Source of the DNA: Pseudisothecium myosuroides
Taxonomy: Eukaryota; Streptophyta; Bryopsida; Hypnales; Lembophyllaceae
NCBI GenBank assembly: GCA_951799445.1
Contig: OX637292.1
Span: 22,013,296 to 22,077,295 of the forward strand
DNA: 64,000 nucleotides
Reading direction: 5' to 3'
Of this stretch, positions 47,614 through 59,312 are shown piece by piece. The notes beneath the pieces are model-generated. The model was not told the origin of the DNA, did no database searches, and saw only the letters and a list, made by a program, of their open reading frames with translations. Each line of letters starts with the position of its first letter. The stretch's first letter is position 1. The position numbers and the translations under genes were made by a program.

Positions 47614-49504
47614 GCACAAACCAGAGCTTGAAATTTTCCTGTTACGTGTGCGTCCTCCCTTGAGTGAGTGAAGAATTACCATCTTCTGCAGGGGAAGCGA
47701 CATTTTTTGAGAGAGTCTCAACCGTGTTTTGATCAACACGACAGCACACAACAAGATTTCCACAACTTGTTTGTATCCACAATTGGGATCTGATTCTTCA
47801 GGAACGGCGTCTTCCACGGAGCTTACTGTACAAGACAGAAATTTGGTTCTGCTCCGTCTCAATTTCGAATTGCTTGGAATCTTTTCAGAGCTGGGTAGAA
47901 AGCAGTCAATAGTTTCACCGAGAGTTAGTAAATGAGTTCCTTTGTAAAGTATACCATTCTATCATGTGAATATGGTCAACTGGCTCATCATGTCATTTAC
48001 GAACTATGACATTTTGAAGTAAACAAACCCCCTCACTTTTGCGCTACATGATATCCTACGTGAAGGTCAGATTCAGACATAATTTAAGTATTTTTTGGAA
48101 TGTCCGAAATGTTGCATAAATTTTTCATCTGTATTGCCTGAATTTTTGAATATTTCTGATAACCTAGATCATGTCTTAAGCCCCACAAGACTGGTGTCTC
48201 GAAACAAGAAAACTTAGAAGTTGCTGCACACACAAAAATTTGGACCCCAAAATGCCCAAACTAAGTTAATAGTTCCAGTGTTGCTTTGTCAGGAATCTCC
48301 TCCTCACTTGACCCCGTCCGTCCGTCCGTCCGCCCCTTTTCCTCGATGCTCTCGATCCCAGAATGGAATGTGATCGTTCTCCAACTTGTGCAAAGTGAGA
48401 CAAACAGAGTTTCGGTGAATTTGTGTCGCAATCTCTCACTTATTGATGAGCTTTGTCCACTGCAACTGACAGCTGGCACCTTGACACGGCGTGAAACGGT
48501 GAAAGTGTTAATTTGTTCTCTCTCCGGTGCAGTAATGGTGATCCTTTGGTTGGTGTCGGGAACCTGAGTTTCGGAGGAATCGTCGAGCAACCATGTGCAC
48601 GGCTGGGGAAAAGTTTGCTTTCCTCAAGTCAACTTGCTTTTGTTAGAGATCATCATTCATGTTCGCTGTCAGTGAGGTTCGTTGCAATTGGGACTTGGGA
48701 CTGTTGGGGAGAGAGCGTGATACAGTGCCGCAACAACATCAAGTGTCGATCTCCGGGGTCTGGCTACTTGCTTCAGTGGTTTGTAGGCTATTTAATGATT
48801 ACGCGTTACCTTGCGGAGTAGAGACAAAGCTTGATCTCTACAGTAGTTGGATTGCACCGAGGTACCTCACGAGACTATCGGGAGGTGGTTACAGGACAGA
48901 TCAGGGTCTTTTATTTCATCTATTTTGGGAAGTGCGGAAAGCGGTATTCCCTCATCACCGGAGACCTGGTGTGATGAGTTGTAATCATTCATAGCTTTGA
49001 GATAGTGAAGAATGTGGGATGAGAATTCAGGTATTCATCCAATAGCTGACAAATTCATCCAATAGTCGGTACATGCACCTGAAAAAGAGTGAAACTGTCT
49101 TGAAAAGTTTGTACCTATTTTGTGATATAATCTGTTGCAAAAGGGGAATTTATCACCCACATTAGTATGGTGTGAATATTTCTGTATAGTTTTTGAATGA
49201 TGTATTGCTAAAAAAAGGTCTGTTGCAAACGAGCTGGTTCAGACGCTAAATCCTCCATTCAAAGTGGGACCAGCAGTGGTTGGAGATGACCCTAAACTAC
49301 CCAAATCAAATGGCGTGGTTGCGGGTTGCAACAGGTTGTGTTTATCTAGTGTGAAATCAGCCTCTGTATCTGACGGAAACCCCTCACAGTGTGTTGTTCA
49401 ACATGCCTGTGTCAAAATAAAAAATAAAAAAATGGGACCAACAGGGAGAATTTTTTGTCTACTAAGGTAAATGTAAAAAAAAAGCCCCGTATTTTGTGCT
49501 AAGT
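47614..49504. other. 3' UTR of the ARF-like gene and intergenic DNA
   Basis: The first few hundred bases probably hold the 3' UTR. Bases 48050-48110 share words with the 15.2-kb repeat. Bases 48315-48335 are a short (gtcc)n run. Bases 48290-49000 are GC-richer with open frames on the plus strand (up to 111 codons), but no family features; a non-coding transcript is possible. Confidence 0.35.
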
Positions 49505-50428
49505 TTAACCCCTAAAGTTCCGAGGCCTATTTTCTGCCAAAAAACACTCAAAACTGTCATTTCTATAGCAAAGAGTAAAAAAAAACTTTAATTGTTTTTT
49601 TTTCCACATCTAACCATAGGATCTTACACCTAATTGGTATGAGAATGTGTGGAAAAAATTTCAGAATTTTTGACCGCACAGATTGCAAGATATCTGCGTT
49701 TAAAGTGGAAAAAACAAGTTTTTCAGCACATTGCGGGACCAGATTTTTTGACTTTAAACATTTTCAACTTAAAATTTTTGCACTACAACGTTTTGAGCTT
49801 TAAATGTTTATAGTGGAGAATTGAGTTGAGAGTCTAGGGGAATAAAAAATTCAAAAAAACTTAATTATCATTCTTAAAAAAATTGTTAAGTAGAAGTAGG
49901 TACAAGATAGAAGGAAAATCTAAAATATTCATATATTTTAGATGGAATTAAAATGCACTACTCCCAATGGTGAGATTGTTCTAGCAAGTAAACTAAGCCA
50001 TTCCAAAAAAAAAATTGAAAAATTACAAAAATTGCATTCCGAAATGCATCCTACAAGTTATTTTTTTCAAGAATATGCTCTAACTGCTCGAAAAACAAGA
50101 ATGTCCATAACTTCCTCATAACAAATCCAAATGAGATGAATCAAAGCTTTCTAGATAGACAAAAATATAATATATGAGAAAAAATATTAAAAAAAGAATT
50201 TCAAAATTTTGCAAATTTTTTCTGCTGCCTCCCGTCCCCACGCATTCCAAGAAATGGCATAATTTCTCGCTCAAAGGTCAGATTTCAAATTTTCTTTTTG
50301 CCACGTACCTCTCTCAATTCTTCATGTTCACAAAAAGTTTCAAAAAATTAGGAAAAAATTTCAGCCCGTAGGTACCTGCCCCAAGTCCCATTTGTCCCCC
50401 GAACGGACAATGGTCCTTTAGGGGTTAA
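49505..50428. mobile_element. TTAA-type MITE, family C (copy 2)
   Basis: The 924-bp element is flanked by perfect TTAA (49505-49508 and 50425-50428) with CCCCTAAAG inverted ends. It is the inverted relative of the element at 15689. The central part is well conserved; the terminal parts diverge more. Confidence 0.8.
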
Positions 50429-50558
50429 GATATATTTTATGAATTCAAAATTTGCAAATTTTATCATGTGTGGGAAAATTCTTGCATTTTTTCCACAGGT
50501 AAATTTGCCCCAAAGGACCTACTTTGAATAGAGGAATAAGTTTCCTCCATTCATCTTT

Positions 50559-51282
50559 GGGTGAATGCAAGAAACACCTGTACTATTTTGCTTCACACCC
50601 TGCATTCTGATTTGTTTTTTGGCCATAACTTTTGTGTTTTGGCTCCAAATGCCTCAAGATTTATAATTAAGGTACTCATGACTATTATACACCTTGTCTA
50701 ATTTTTTTTGTAATTTAAAAAATATTTTACTATCCAAAAATAGCCCCTGAGTTTATGTCACATTTACCAATTTGGAGGTTTTCAGTACTATTTAGTACCC
50801 CCCAAAAGAAATTCCGAGCTGAAATTTGGAGGGGATGGTACCTGTAGCTATTATCAAAAGGAATTCTAAAAATAATTAATTTTATGTAGTGTGGAAGTCC
50901 ACAAAGTGTGCTTCTTTGTGCTTGCATTTTGTAACATATAAAACATTATTTTGGAGTTTTTGTGGGTGAATGACCATCTCCATAGAGTTGTTAGAAATGG
51001 CCAATTTTCATTTTATATATTTACTTTTTTTTTCCTATTTTTAACTAATTAAAACATCAAAGTATCCACTTTCTTGAGATTTGGCACTTTTCTGGTTTTC
51101 CTACTTAGAGAATTTTTCTATGCATTTCCTTTGGTCGTTACTTTCATCTTAAAGGTGTATACATTAGCCACATTTTTTTTAATTTTTAAAAGATTAATTT
51201 TCTAATTTTAAAGTACTCCAGAATAAAATCATGAGTACTGTGAAAACGCAACAGAATCGGCAGGTGTTTCTTGCATTCACCC
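50559..51282. mobile_element. Unclassified TIR element (724 bp)
   Basis: The ends GGGTGAATGCAAGAAACACC (continuing TG) are exact inverses for 22 bases. The flanks are CTTT on both sides (50555-50558 and 51283-51286), a possible 4-bp duplication. The interior is AT-rich with no ORF of note. The superfamily is unclear. Confidence 0.65.
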
Positions 51283-51725
51283 CTTTCTAAATATTCTTCC
51301 AATTGAATGGATGAATTACTGCAACTCACCAAAAAATTTCAAGTAGGGTGATATTGCATCATTTGAATAAATAATTGATGCTTCATCCATAATCCACATC
51401 CTTTTGCAAATGTAAATACGGTAGGTAAGTAGTGGGTCTTGCAATAAATAATATAAAAATAAAAAGCCAAATTATTTTGGAATGTAACATCTCCGATAGC
51501 CAAATTCAAGTGAAATTAAAAGTCAATAAATGTTGAAATTTAATATTTTTGAATTCAATTGCCATCCACTATGTATACCACCTATTATCAAGAATTTTTT
51601 TATGGCTCCATGAAGAAGGTGAAATGTGAAGAATGAAGGTGGAAGAACTCAATCTTAAAGTGAAATTTATCTTATAGTGACCTTAAACAATCTTCAAAGG
51701 ATATGAGATAAATTGGAAGAACATT

Positions 51726-51807
51726 AAGAATATGTCCATCTCGTGTACCATGTAAAGTTCCAAATAATGAGATGAGTGAATAAATTACACGAGATGGACA
51801 TATTCTT
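51726..51807. ncRNA. Candidate small-RNA hairpin (82 nt)
   Basis: The arm at 51726-51747 (starting AAGAATATGTCCATCTCGTG) is the perfect inverse of the arm at 51786-51807. This gives a 22-bp stem with no mismatch and a 38-nt loop. The size and perfect 22-mer would suit a young miRNA-like locus, but a very short MITE or chance palindrome is equally possible. Expression is unknown. Confidence 0.35.
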
Positions 51808-51829
51808 TGATGGAACAAATTTTGAATTT

Positions 51830-52272
51830 TTTTTGGTTTACTGCAAACAAAAGATGTCTGAAATTTTATTCACAATTCACTATCTACTGTGATTACACCC
51901 TCTTGGGAATTAATTGCCCCCCCATGGAAAAAAATGACAGTCCTTGATTTTTTTTGGAAAAAAATTCCTCCCCCTCTTCCTGCCGTTGATTTATATACGG
52001 ATTTATATACGGATAGGTGGTACATGTACGATACATATATGGATTCGAGTATGTACACACGATACACATACGGATATACATCTGTTACAAATACAGATAC
52101 GCAATGGATATATCCCATATCCATTGCCACTCCCACCCCACCTCAAAATTACAAAAGGACTGGGAAGGGTGGGGGGGTTAGGAAAAAAAATTTAATTGAT
52201 TTTTTAAAACTTAAACCCATTAAAAATGCATTAGGGGGGGGGGAATTTTAATTAAAAAATAAATCAGGTAGG
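51830..52272. other. Low-complexity intergenic DNA
   Basis: Bases 51985-52110 contain many 'atacggat' and 'gatacacata' words. Bases 52205-52250 include a run of ten G. Open frames here arise from low complexity and are not credible genes. Confidence 0.4.
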
Positions 52273-52321
52273 GTCTTTTGAGTGGATGGTGAAGGCATCC
52301 CTCACTATCCACTCAAAAGAC
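52273..52321. repeat. Short hairpin, 20-bp stem
   Basis: The left arm GTCTTTTGAGTGGATGGTGA pairs with TCACTATCCACTCAAAAGAC, with one G-T type mismatch and a 9-nt loop. The stem is almost perfect, but nothing around it suggests a terminator or gene. Confidence 0.6.
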
Positions 52322-53485
52322 AGCCCACACAATTTTATGCACAATTCACAATGCAAGTACAACATTGGACTTCGCTTTCAATAGCTAAGTTCCTTTATAT
52401 CCTAATTTACATATCCCACCTACATTTTTGTACCTCTTACCATCCTACTTGATAAAATACTTGCTTTTTTACAATTTTACTAATTTGATTAAGTGTTTTG
52501 TGAATCTATATGTTATGTACATGTACATAGTGTCACTCACTTGCCAAATTCAGTGGAAAGTGTGTCAAAAAATGACAAATTTATCTATGGACATTCATTG
52601 CACTGGCCTAAACCTAAGCTTGAACCAACAAGCATCAAATTTGAACAAAGTTAACATCCATCATGTGTAATTCAAAATGCCAAACATAATTAATTGCATT
52701 CATAATACCAGATGACTCATTTTCAATGTTCCCGAGAACCAATATTTTTCCTTCATGTGCATATTCAATCAATTTAATTTATATACAAATCTATACATCT
52801 ATCCCCTTGTATGAGAATGTACATTCTCGACTTTTCCCTTGCTTGCCATCTCTACGTGACCTGTTTGAAAAACATGTACAAAAATCATAAAAAGCCAAGT
52901 GGGCTAGTCACTTCACAAAATAATACATCAAAATACTTTTTCAGAATACTTGCATGTACTTCATCCGTTTCAAATAGACTTTCGAAATCATCCATTTCAA
53001 AGACTATGACTCTGTGGATGCTGGCTTTCTTAGGGGATAAATGCATCTACTGTACATAGAAATACAAAATACTGTAGCCAAGGCTCGATGATTTCGACGC
53101 ATGACCAGCTGCTCCAATGTCTCCACAGCCTGTTGACAGTGTCCACCTTTCAAGTAATATGAAGGTCTTCTTCGAGGACTAGGTCCCATGTTGCATCTGC
53201 AATTCCCAGTTCAATACATATGTTTCAAGCAGTAAGAACCAAGAACACGAATTGAGAAGCAGAACAGATTGACAACGACCAAAAAAATACCGACTTGCTG
53301 ATAGAAATCCAAGTATTGAGAGACAAAAGGAGCTGAGATTTGAAAAAAAACTGAGTGTGGAGGATACTACGTGCTTGTTTCCAATGCCGCAGATGCCAAC
53401 GATTGCGTTCCACATTGCAATGGATGCACGGTTCAATCCTCGGCTTGAACTTCACTGCCTCATAGGAATTATATAAGCCTGAACT

Positions 53486-55816
53486 TCACTGCCCAATCTC
53501 GAGCCTGAACACAGACATGATACTCTCCACCTTGCATTGCCACAAGGATCTGCAAATCTCTGCAAAATTCGGTCTCTCCTTCGGATCCGTTGCCCAACAT
53601 CGTTGGATGAGCTCCTTCAAGACTGGTGGCATGCTGTACTCCTCCAGAGAGGGCCTGATTCCCCCCACAACTCTTTCGTATATTTCTGTGTTGGGGACAT
53701 CATCGAATGGCACTCTCCCAGTGAGAATTTCATAGCATGTCATGGCAAAACCGTAAACATCTGCAGGCCTCTGACACTCTCCAGACATTTTCAGATCAAG
53801 GACGTTATAAACCTCCGGCGCCCTCCACGAGTTTGCTTGTTGAGCACAGCGTGCTTGGCCAATTCCAAAATCAGAAAGCTTGGCAATGTAATGCTCCTCT
53901 GGGTGAAGCAGTGACTCGAACTCTGGAAACTTTCGGTACGCCCCGCTCACGGTTCGCCGGACCCGTCTGGCTCGGTTGAGGAGGATGTGCTTCGCCTTGA
54001 GACCATGGTGCAGAAGCTCACAATGCTCATGGACGTAATGCATGCCTTCTCCGATCTGCAACATGATATCAATGGCTACAACGACAGGAAACGGGCTTAG
54101 TCCTGGCGCAGGATGTGGACATTGCATCTCAATCACCGTGCGCAGGTTGTGTTCCATGAGCTCCATCACCAAAGAGCCGGTATCCGCTTGAAATGCGCAC
54201 CCGATCATGCGCACGACGCGGGGATGCTGGGCGGTTGCCAACACTGAAGCCTCCTCTTCAAATCGTCTCTGGCTCAATCCTGGAGATTTTAGGGTTTTGA
54301 CACCGACATCTTGCCCCAACCATGAGAATTTGGCAACCATCCCTGAAGCCCCGGAAGCGAGGAACTGGAGGTAGGTTAAACTGGAAGGGTTTATTCTGTA
54401 ACTCCAAGGTAAAGAGTTCACTTCGGGAATCGGTCCATTCAACTTCTGGCTTATAAAATCTGCAATGGCGTGCATGGTGGCGTCCGTGAAGGAGAAGAGG
54501 TTTTTAGGGTTTGCCTTGAGCTCAGTAAGCTTCGTGATAAGAGCAGAGGCGTCTTTGACTTCTAAGTTCGTGGTGTCCCGCACAATCAACATCCTCTTGA
54601 ACAGCCTCGCCATAGCTATAGCCCTCTGTCTGGGCCTTTGTCTCTGTCTCTCCCCTTCCTCCTCCTCCGGCTCGTACAAACCCTTGCCATCAAGCAGTAG
54701 CACCATCGTACTCTTCGTGTCTGACCACTTGAACGCAACATCGAGGGATGCAGCAATATCATTGAGGACGTGCTTCAACGCGTGAAATGCGAGCTCAACA
54801 ACGTCGATGCTCCATTCGCAAGCTCGAACTGCGAGCGAGAATCGCGAGCATCTGGGGATACGTAACTCGGGCAGCGTGTCGGAAAGCTCCAAAGCAGGGA
54901 TCCACCAATCCTCCTGACAGCACAATGTGAGAAGCGCCACCACAGATTGCAACTGGCGCGCCAATTCGGAAAGGGATTCAATGCAGAATGCGACGCTCTT
55001 GAACATCCGCTGCCTGGCTTCCGCTTCGTAAGCTCCCACCACCTCATCCTCGAGTAATCCAAGCGTCTCGTTGTAACGGCGAAGTCGATCTGGTAGGTTT
55101 TGCGACAACGTCTCAACCACAAACTCACACTGGAAAGCAAACACTTGGATGGATCCCGAAGAGTGCAGACGCGAACATTCGGCGAACTCGCGCTCCACTC
55201 CTGCCAGAGATGCAGACAGAGTCTCCGTCATGAAATCAAAGCGTGTTTGCGAAAATTCTAAGGGGATTCTCTCATGCATTTTATCAATATTGGCTTGCAC
55301 GTCCTCCAGCTCCGACTCGAGGTTGTCCGCATCCCCCTGTTGTAAGAAATTCTCCAAACCGCGGGTGTAATCTTCCAACATGAATCTCAAGAGGGTAAGC
55401 TCTTGCCAATTGAGTCTTCCGTTGGAGTCTTCCGCCTCTTCCATCTTCGTTAACATCGTTCGGTAATTCTCCATTCGTTTCATCACGTTTGTGATGCGCT
55501 TGTCTTCGGGATCGTTCGCAAGCTGTCGAGCATCGAGTGCGGCGAGATCAAGCAAATACTCACTCAGCATACGTATTGCAATTCCCCGGTGATAGCATCC
55601 AGGAGAACTCTGTACCTCTTCCAAATCTCGGTTCAACTTGAGGACTGCGATACGGAGCTGGGATTGAGTAGGCCAGGTGCTCCGACGCTGACCCAACGAA
55701 TCGTCGTCCATGGCGAGACTGAGCGCATCCGGGTTGAAATTTTCGCTAGCTTGAGGATCCGTATAACCTTCTAACGCCATTTTCCGCAGTGAGTAATTTG
55801 TTCGGTGGTGTAGCAT
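53486..55816 (-). CDS. Helical-domain pseudokinase (776 or 764 aa, single exon)
   Basis: One uninterrupted frame. The first ATG gives 776 aa; the second (base 55780, MALEG) has a stronger context, AAAATGGCG, and gives 764 aa. Numbering here uses 776. Residues about 50-360 are long amphipathic helices; an acidic-then-basic linker lies near 383-399; a kinase fold spans about 481-761. Present are the beta3 Lys507 (GVKTLK), alphaC acidic cluster (520-522), DFG 649-651 (LSDFGIG), APE 666-668 (WRAPEVY) and DVYGFAMTCYEILTG. The catalytic loop reads LLHHGLKAKHILLN, so the HRD Asp is Gly605 and the metal-binding Asn is His610. Phosphotransfer is therefore unlikely. The kinase part is most like plant TKL kinases. 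The layout of a helical bundle, linker and pseudokinase recalls MLKL-type proteins, but the N-terminus is not one I can assign by sequence; a signalling-scaffold role is inference. Confidence 0.85.
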   Translation of the reverse strand: MLHHRTNYSLRKMALEGYTDPQASENFNPDALSLAMDDDSLGQRRSTWPTQSQLRIAVLKLNRDLEEVQSSPGCYHRGIAIRMLSEYLLDLAALDARQLANDPEDKRITNVMKRMENYRTMLTKMEEAEDSNGRLNWQELTLLRFMLEDYTRGLENFLQQGDADNLESELEDVQANIDKMHERIPLEFSQTRFDFMTETLSASLAGVEREFAECSRLHSSGSIQVFAFQCEFVVETLSQNLPDRLRRYNETLGLLEDEVVGAYEAEARQRMFKSVAFCIESLSELARQLQSVVALLTLCCQEDWWIPALELSDTLPELRIPRCSRFSLAVRACEWSIDVVELAFHALKHVLNDIAASLDVAFKWSDTKSTMVLLLDGKGLYEPEEEEGERQRQRPRQRAIAMARLFKRMLIVRDTTNLEVKDASALITKLTELKANPKNLFSFTDATMHAIADFISQKLNGPIPEVNSLPWSYRINPSSLTYLQFLASGASGMVAKFSWLGQDVGVKTLKSPGLSQRRFEEEASVLATAQHPRVVRMIGCAFQADTGSLVMELMEHNLRTVIEMQCPHPAPGLSPFPVVVAIDIMLQIGEGMHYVHEHCELLHHGLKAKHILLNRARRVRRTVSGAYRKFPEFESLLHPEEHYIAKLSDFGIGQARCAQQANSWRAPEVYNVLDLKMSGECQRPADVYGFAMTCYEILTGRVPFDDVPNTEIYERVVGGIRPSLEEYSMPPVLKELIQRCWATDPKERPNFAEICRSLWQCKVESIMSVFRLEIGQ

Positions 55817-57337
55817 ACCAATGCCAAACTGATGAGAATGCTATCTATCGAAGGTTCTGTTGGACAATTGGCACCTAGCAGTCTTTCAAAACCCTGCCGA
55901 CTGTGGTTTCAATGAACAACGAGGGTTCCGTTTCGAGAATGAAACTAGGTAGTTCTTAATCGATCGATCTAGGTTCCTTCTACAGCATGTGATTGAGCAA
56001 CCTAGCTTTAGATTCATACCCTAGTCAAGTCCACCATAGCCAGAAGAGCTCTGTAAGTGATGAAAACCTCAAAACACGAAACCCTAAGCCCAGAGCCCAA
56101 GAGAAACTCCAGGAAAGACAAAGCTCTACATGCTAGCAGGCAGAGACTAGAACGGTGACGATGATGGGAAAGGATCCATATCTGAGATTACAGACCTCAC
56201 TTTGTAGTCGATACTGTGTGGTGAAGAAATCAATTTGCTCTCTTCGGAAGTAACTTGATCTGCACTCTACCGACAGTCCCCACTCACAATCTCCATGATG
56301 TGCCAATTGCCAAAGTGCCACGAGGTGTCACGAAGTCCAACTGTCCTGCTGTGATTCATAATAATAAGCCTTCCAGAGTTCCAGCTCACCTCCAGTGATG
56401 CAGTACATGAGTATTTTAGTGAACAGGCTGAATACCGACAGTCTGTACCCAAAGCACGTCGTTGTTTAGTATGAACACAAACCAATCCAACCTGATCGAA
56501 CGGTCAAGGTATGATCATCAAGGCGGTGTGGGCAGAAGTAATTTAAAAAATAGAGTCGGAATGTGCACGCTAACAGAATGAGATGAAATTTTCTACGTGT
56601 TTGCTTTCTTCCATTGACCAGTCCACCATTGGGAGTGGGGTCCTACACAAAGAACCACAAAATAGGGCAAGTTTACACTGTGGAGCTCATAGACACAGAG
56701 AAATGTTGTTCTGCAAAATAGGTGAACTTTACTGTTATGTTAGTGCAAATGGTTCCATCGTTGAGAGCAGGATCAAAGACTTGTAACTTGTTACAACCAT
56801 AACTTAGGAGGCAAGTTTTCGCTGTATCGAGCGTATGGGAAGTAGACATGGGAAGTAGACACGTAGAACTGCTGTCCTCCAAGAGAACAGCAAAAGACCT
56901 GTCTTGTGAGGCTGTGACAAATTCAACGCACTGGACGTATCCGATACGCCCTCTGGATGACTGTAGGGACCTATACAGTACGTGATACATGATTACAGTC
57001 GTAAGAAATCGTTAAGCAAGAACATTCCTTAATTGAATGCAAACAATTATATTTACAGTAAACTTTAGACTATCAGCGACTACTGATATTCCACAAGCGA
57101 TCAAAGAGTCGTATGCTTCTATTCGTGAGAATCCAATTGAAGGACTTTGGCATGGCCGGGTTGCAGTCATGCAGAGTGCAGTCACTCAGATTTGTCTTTG
57201 TAGAAGTAGCTACACTAGTCTGATTGCGAAGCATGCCAGAAATTAATTTGGGCGCTAGTGGTTCCCTTTTCAATCAGTCCAACATGAGTTTCTATGTACT
57301 GTACAGTTCGGAGAGTAAGAGGCAACATGACCGACTG
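55817..57337. other. Upstream region of the pseudokinase gene and intergenic DNA
   Basis: It likely contains the promoter and leader of the pseudokinase gene near 55820-56130. Two dozen short open frames further out show no family features. No defined mobile element was seen up to the foldback at 57338. Confidence 0.35.
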
Positions 57338-59312
57338 TACAGTAAGGTCTACTTCATTTACGAATTTTTGAAATCGTAGGGAAGGGAATTTCAGATCTGT
57401 CAACTTTGACAGCCTTCCGAGGGCTCAAAAATGGGTCTTTGACCTTGAAATTTTTACCACAACTTCATCTTTAAGTTAGTTATATGTGTGCCAAATTTCA
57501 AGGCCAAATGATTTACAAAATAAAAGATATTCAAAATCTCCCAACATGTGTAGGCGTGAAAAAAATTTCACTACTGCCAATTTTGACACCCTCCCAAGGA
57601 CTGAAATTCTTTTCTTTTTCTATGAAATTTTTGGCATAGGACCATCTATATGTTGATTACATGTGTGAAAAATTTCAAGTCCAAAAGCCCTCTAAAAAAA
57701 TAGATATTTAAAATCTCTCAACATGTGTATTTGCGAAACAATTTCACCGCTACCAACTTTGACACTATCCCAAGGGTTGAAAAATTGTTTATTTACCATG
57801 AAATTTTTATGATGAAATCACCTTTATGTTAATAATATGTATGCCAAAATTCAAGTTCAAAAGATTCACACCAAAAAAAATATGCCAATTCTACCAACAT
57901 GTGTAGTTGTGAGAAAAAAAATTTCAGCCCTTGGGATAGTGTAATTTTTTGGGTTAAAACTTTCACATGGATGTAGAAAGTCTTTCTCACAACTACACAT
58001 GTTGGTAGAATTAGAATATCTTTTTTTCGGTAAATCTTTTGACCTTGAAATTTGGCATACATTTTATCAATATAAAGATGATCTCATGCCAAAAATTTCA
58101 TAGTAAAATGTGTTTTTTTCAGCCCTTGGGATAGTGTCAAAGTTGGTAGTAGTGAAATTTTTCTTACAACTACACATGTTGGTAGAATTGGCATATTTTT
58201 TTTTGTGTGAATCTTTTGAACTTGTAATTTGGCACACATGTTATTAACATAGAGATGATTTCATCATAAAAATTTCATGGTAAATAAACAATTTTCAACC
58301 CTTGGGATAGTGTCAAAGTTGGTAGTAGTGAAATTGTTTCACAAACACACATGTTGGGAGATTTTGAATATCTATTTTTGTGGGGGGATTATGGACTTGA
58401 AATTTTTTACACATGTAATCAACACATAGATGGTCCTATGCCAAAAATTTCATAGAAAAAGAAAAAAATTTCAGTCCTTGGGAGGGTGTCAAAGTTGGCA
58501 GTAGTGAAAAGCATTTCACGGCTACACATGTTGGGAGATTTTGAATATCTTTTTTTTTGTAAATCATTTGGCCTTAACCCTGGAGCGTCTGGATTCATCT
58601 CCAAAATTGACGATTTGAGAAAAACCATTATAAACTACAATTTGGAAGAATATTTTGGAATTGGTATACAAACAAAAGCTATAGATTTTGATTTTTAAAT
58701 TCTATCCGTACGGTTAGATCTACTAATGCTATCACCAATCTTTTTCTATAAATTTTGAAAAGAAAATTTCAGAATTCCTTCTAAATTCAATTACAAGTAA
58801 AATATTATCATTTTTTTTGAATAAAACTTGTTGGAATGGATTTGAAATAAGGTTCTCTTCATATGGTGATTTTTTGAAATTTTTGTGACCTTTACATCTT
58901 TGACCTCATTTTTGCACATCTAGTTTTGAACTGAAGTCAATGCAAATTGACCACTTGACATACTTCCACATTTGTAATTTTAGAAATGTATATGTTCTAG
59001 TAACACCCAATCCAACCGATGGATAGGACAACAACTTGATAAAGTATCACCAAAAATTAGGATGACTTTCATCCAAGCAGGAATGAGACAGAAACAAGGA
59101 TCTGAATCTGTTCATCGTCCAGAAAATGGACGTCGGAGCGTTCCAGGGTTAAAATTTGGCACACATATAACTAACTTAAAGATAAAGTTGTGGTAAAAAT
59201 TTCAGGGTCAAAGGTCCATTTTTGAGCCCTTGGGAGGCTGTCAAAGTTGGCAGATCTGAAATTCCCTTCCCTGCGATTTCAAAAATTCGTAAATGAAGTA
59301 GACCTTACTGTA
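57338..59312. mobile_element. Large foldback element, Tc1/mariner-type (copy 2), with nested MITE
   Basis: The ends CAGTAAGGTCTACTTCATTT are inverse and identical for more than 35 bases, flanked by TA (57338-57339 and 59311-59312). The arms remain highly similar for over 150 bases, then continue as the repeated words of the 10.3-kb element, meeting near 57960. The right arm is interrupted by the family F MITE at 58574-59152; without it the element is about 1.39 kb. No ORF. Confidence 0.8.
58574..59152. mobile_element. Young TTAA-type MITE, family F (copy 2), nested
   Basis: The 579-bp element is the inverted near-identical copy of the element at 30838. It is flanked by TTAA (58574-58577 and 59149-59152). 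The host sequence 'ggcc|TTAA|aatttggc' is the family word seen elsewhere as 'ggccttgaaatttgg', which shows the insertion point exactly. Confidence 0.88.

Noticed and set aside
51893..52251. Overlapping ORFs of up to 120 codons
   Set aside because: They derive from low-complexity 'atacgga/tatacat' sequence and a G-run, giving biased, repetitive peptides.
53517..55774. Several plus-strand ORFs opposite the pseudokinase
   Set aside because: They are antisense shadows of a long, clearly coding GC-rich exon.
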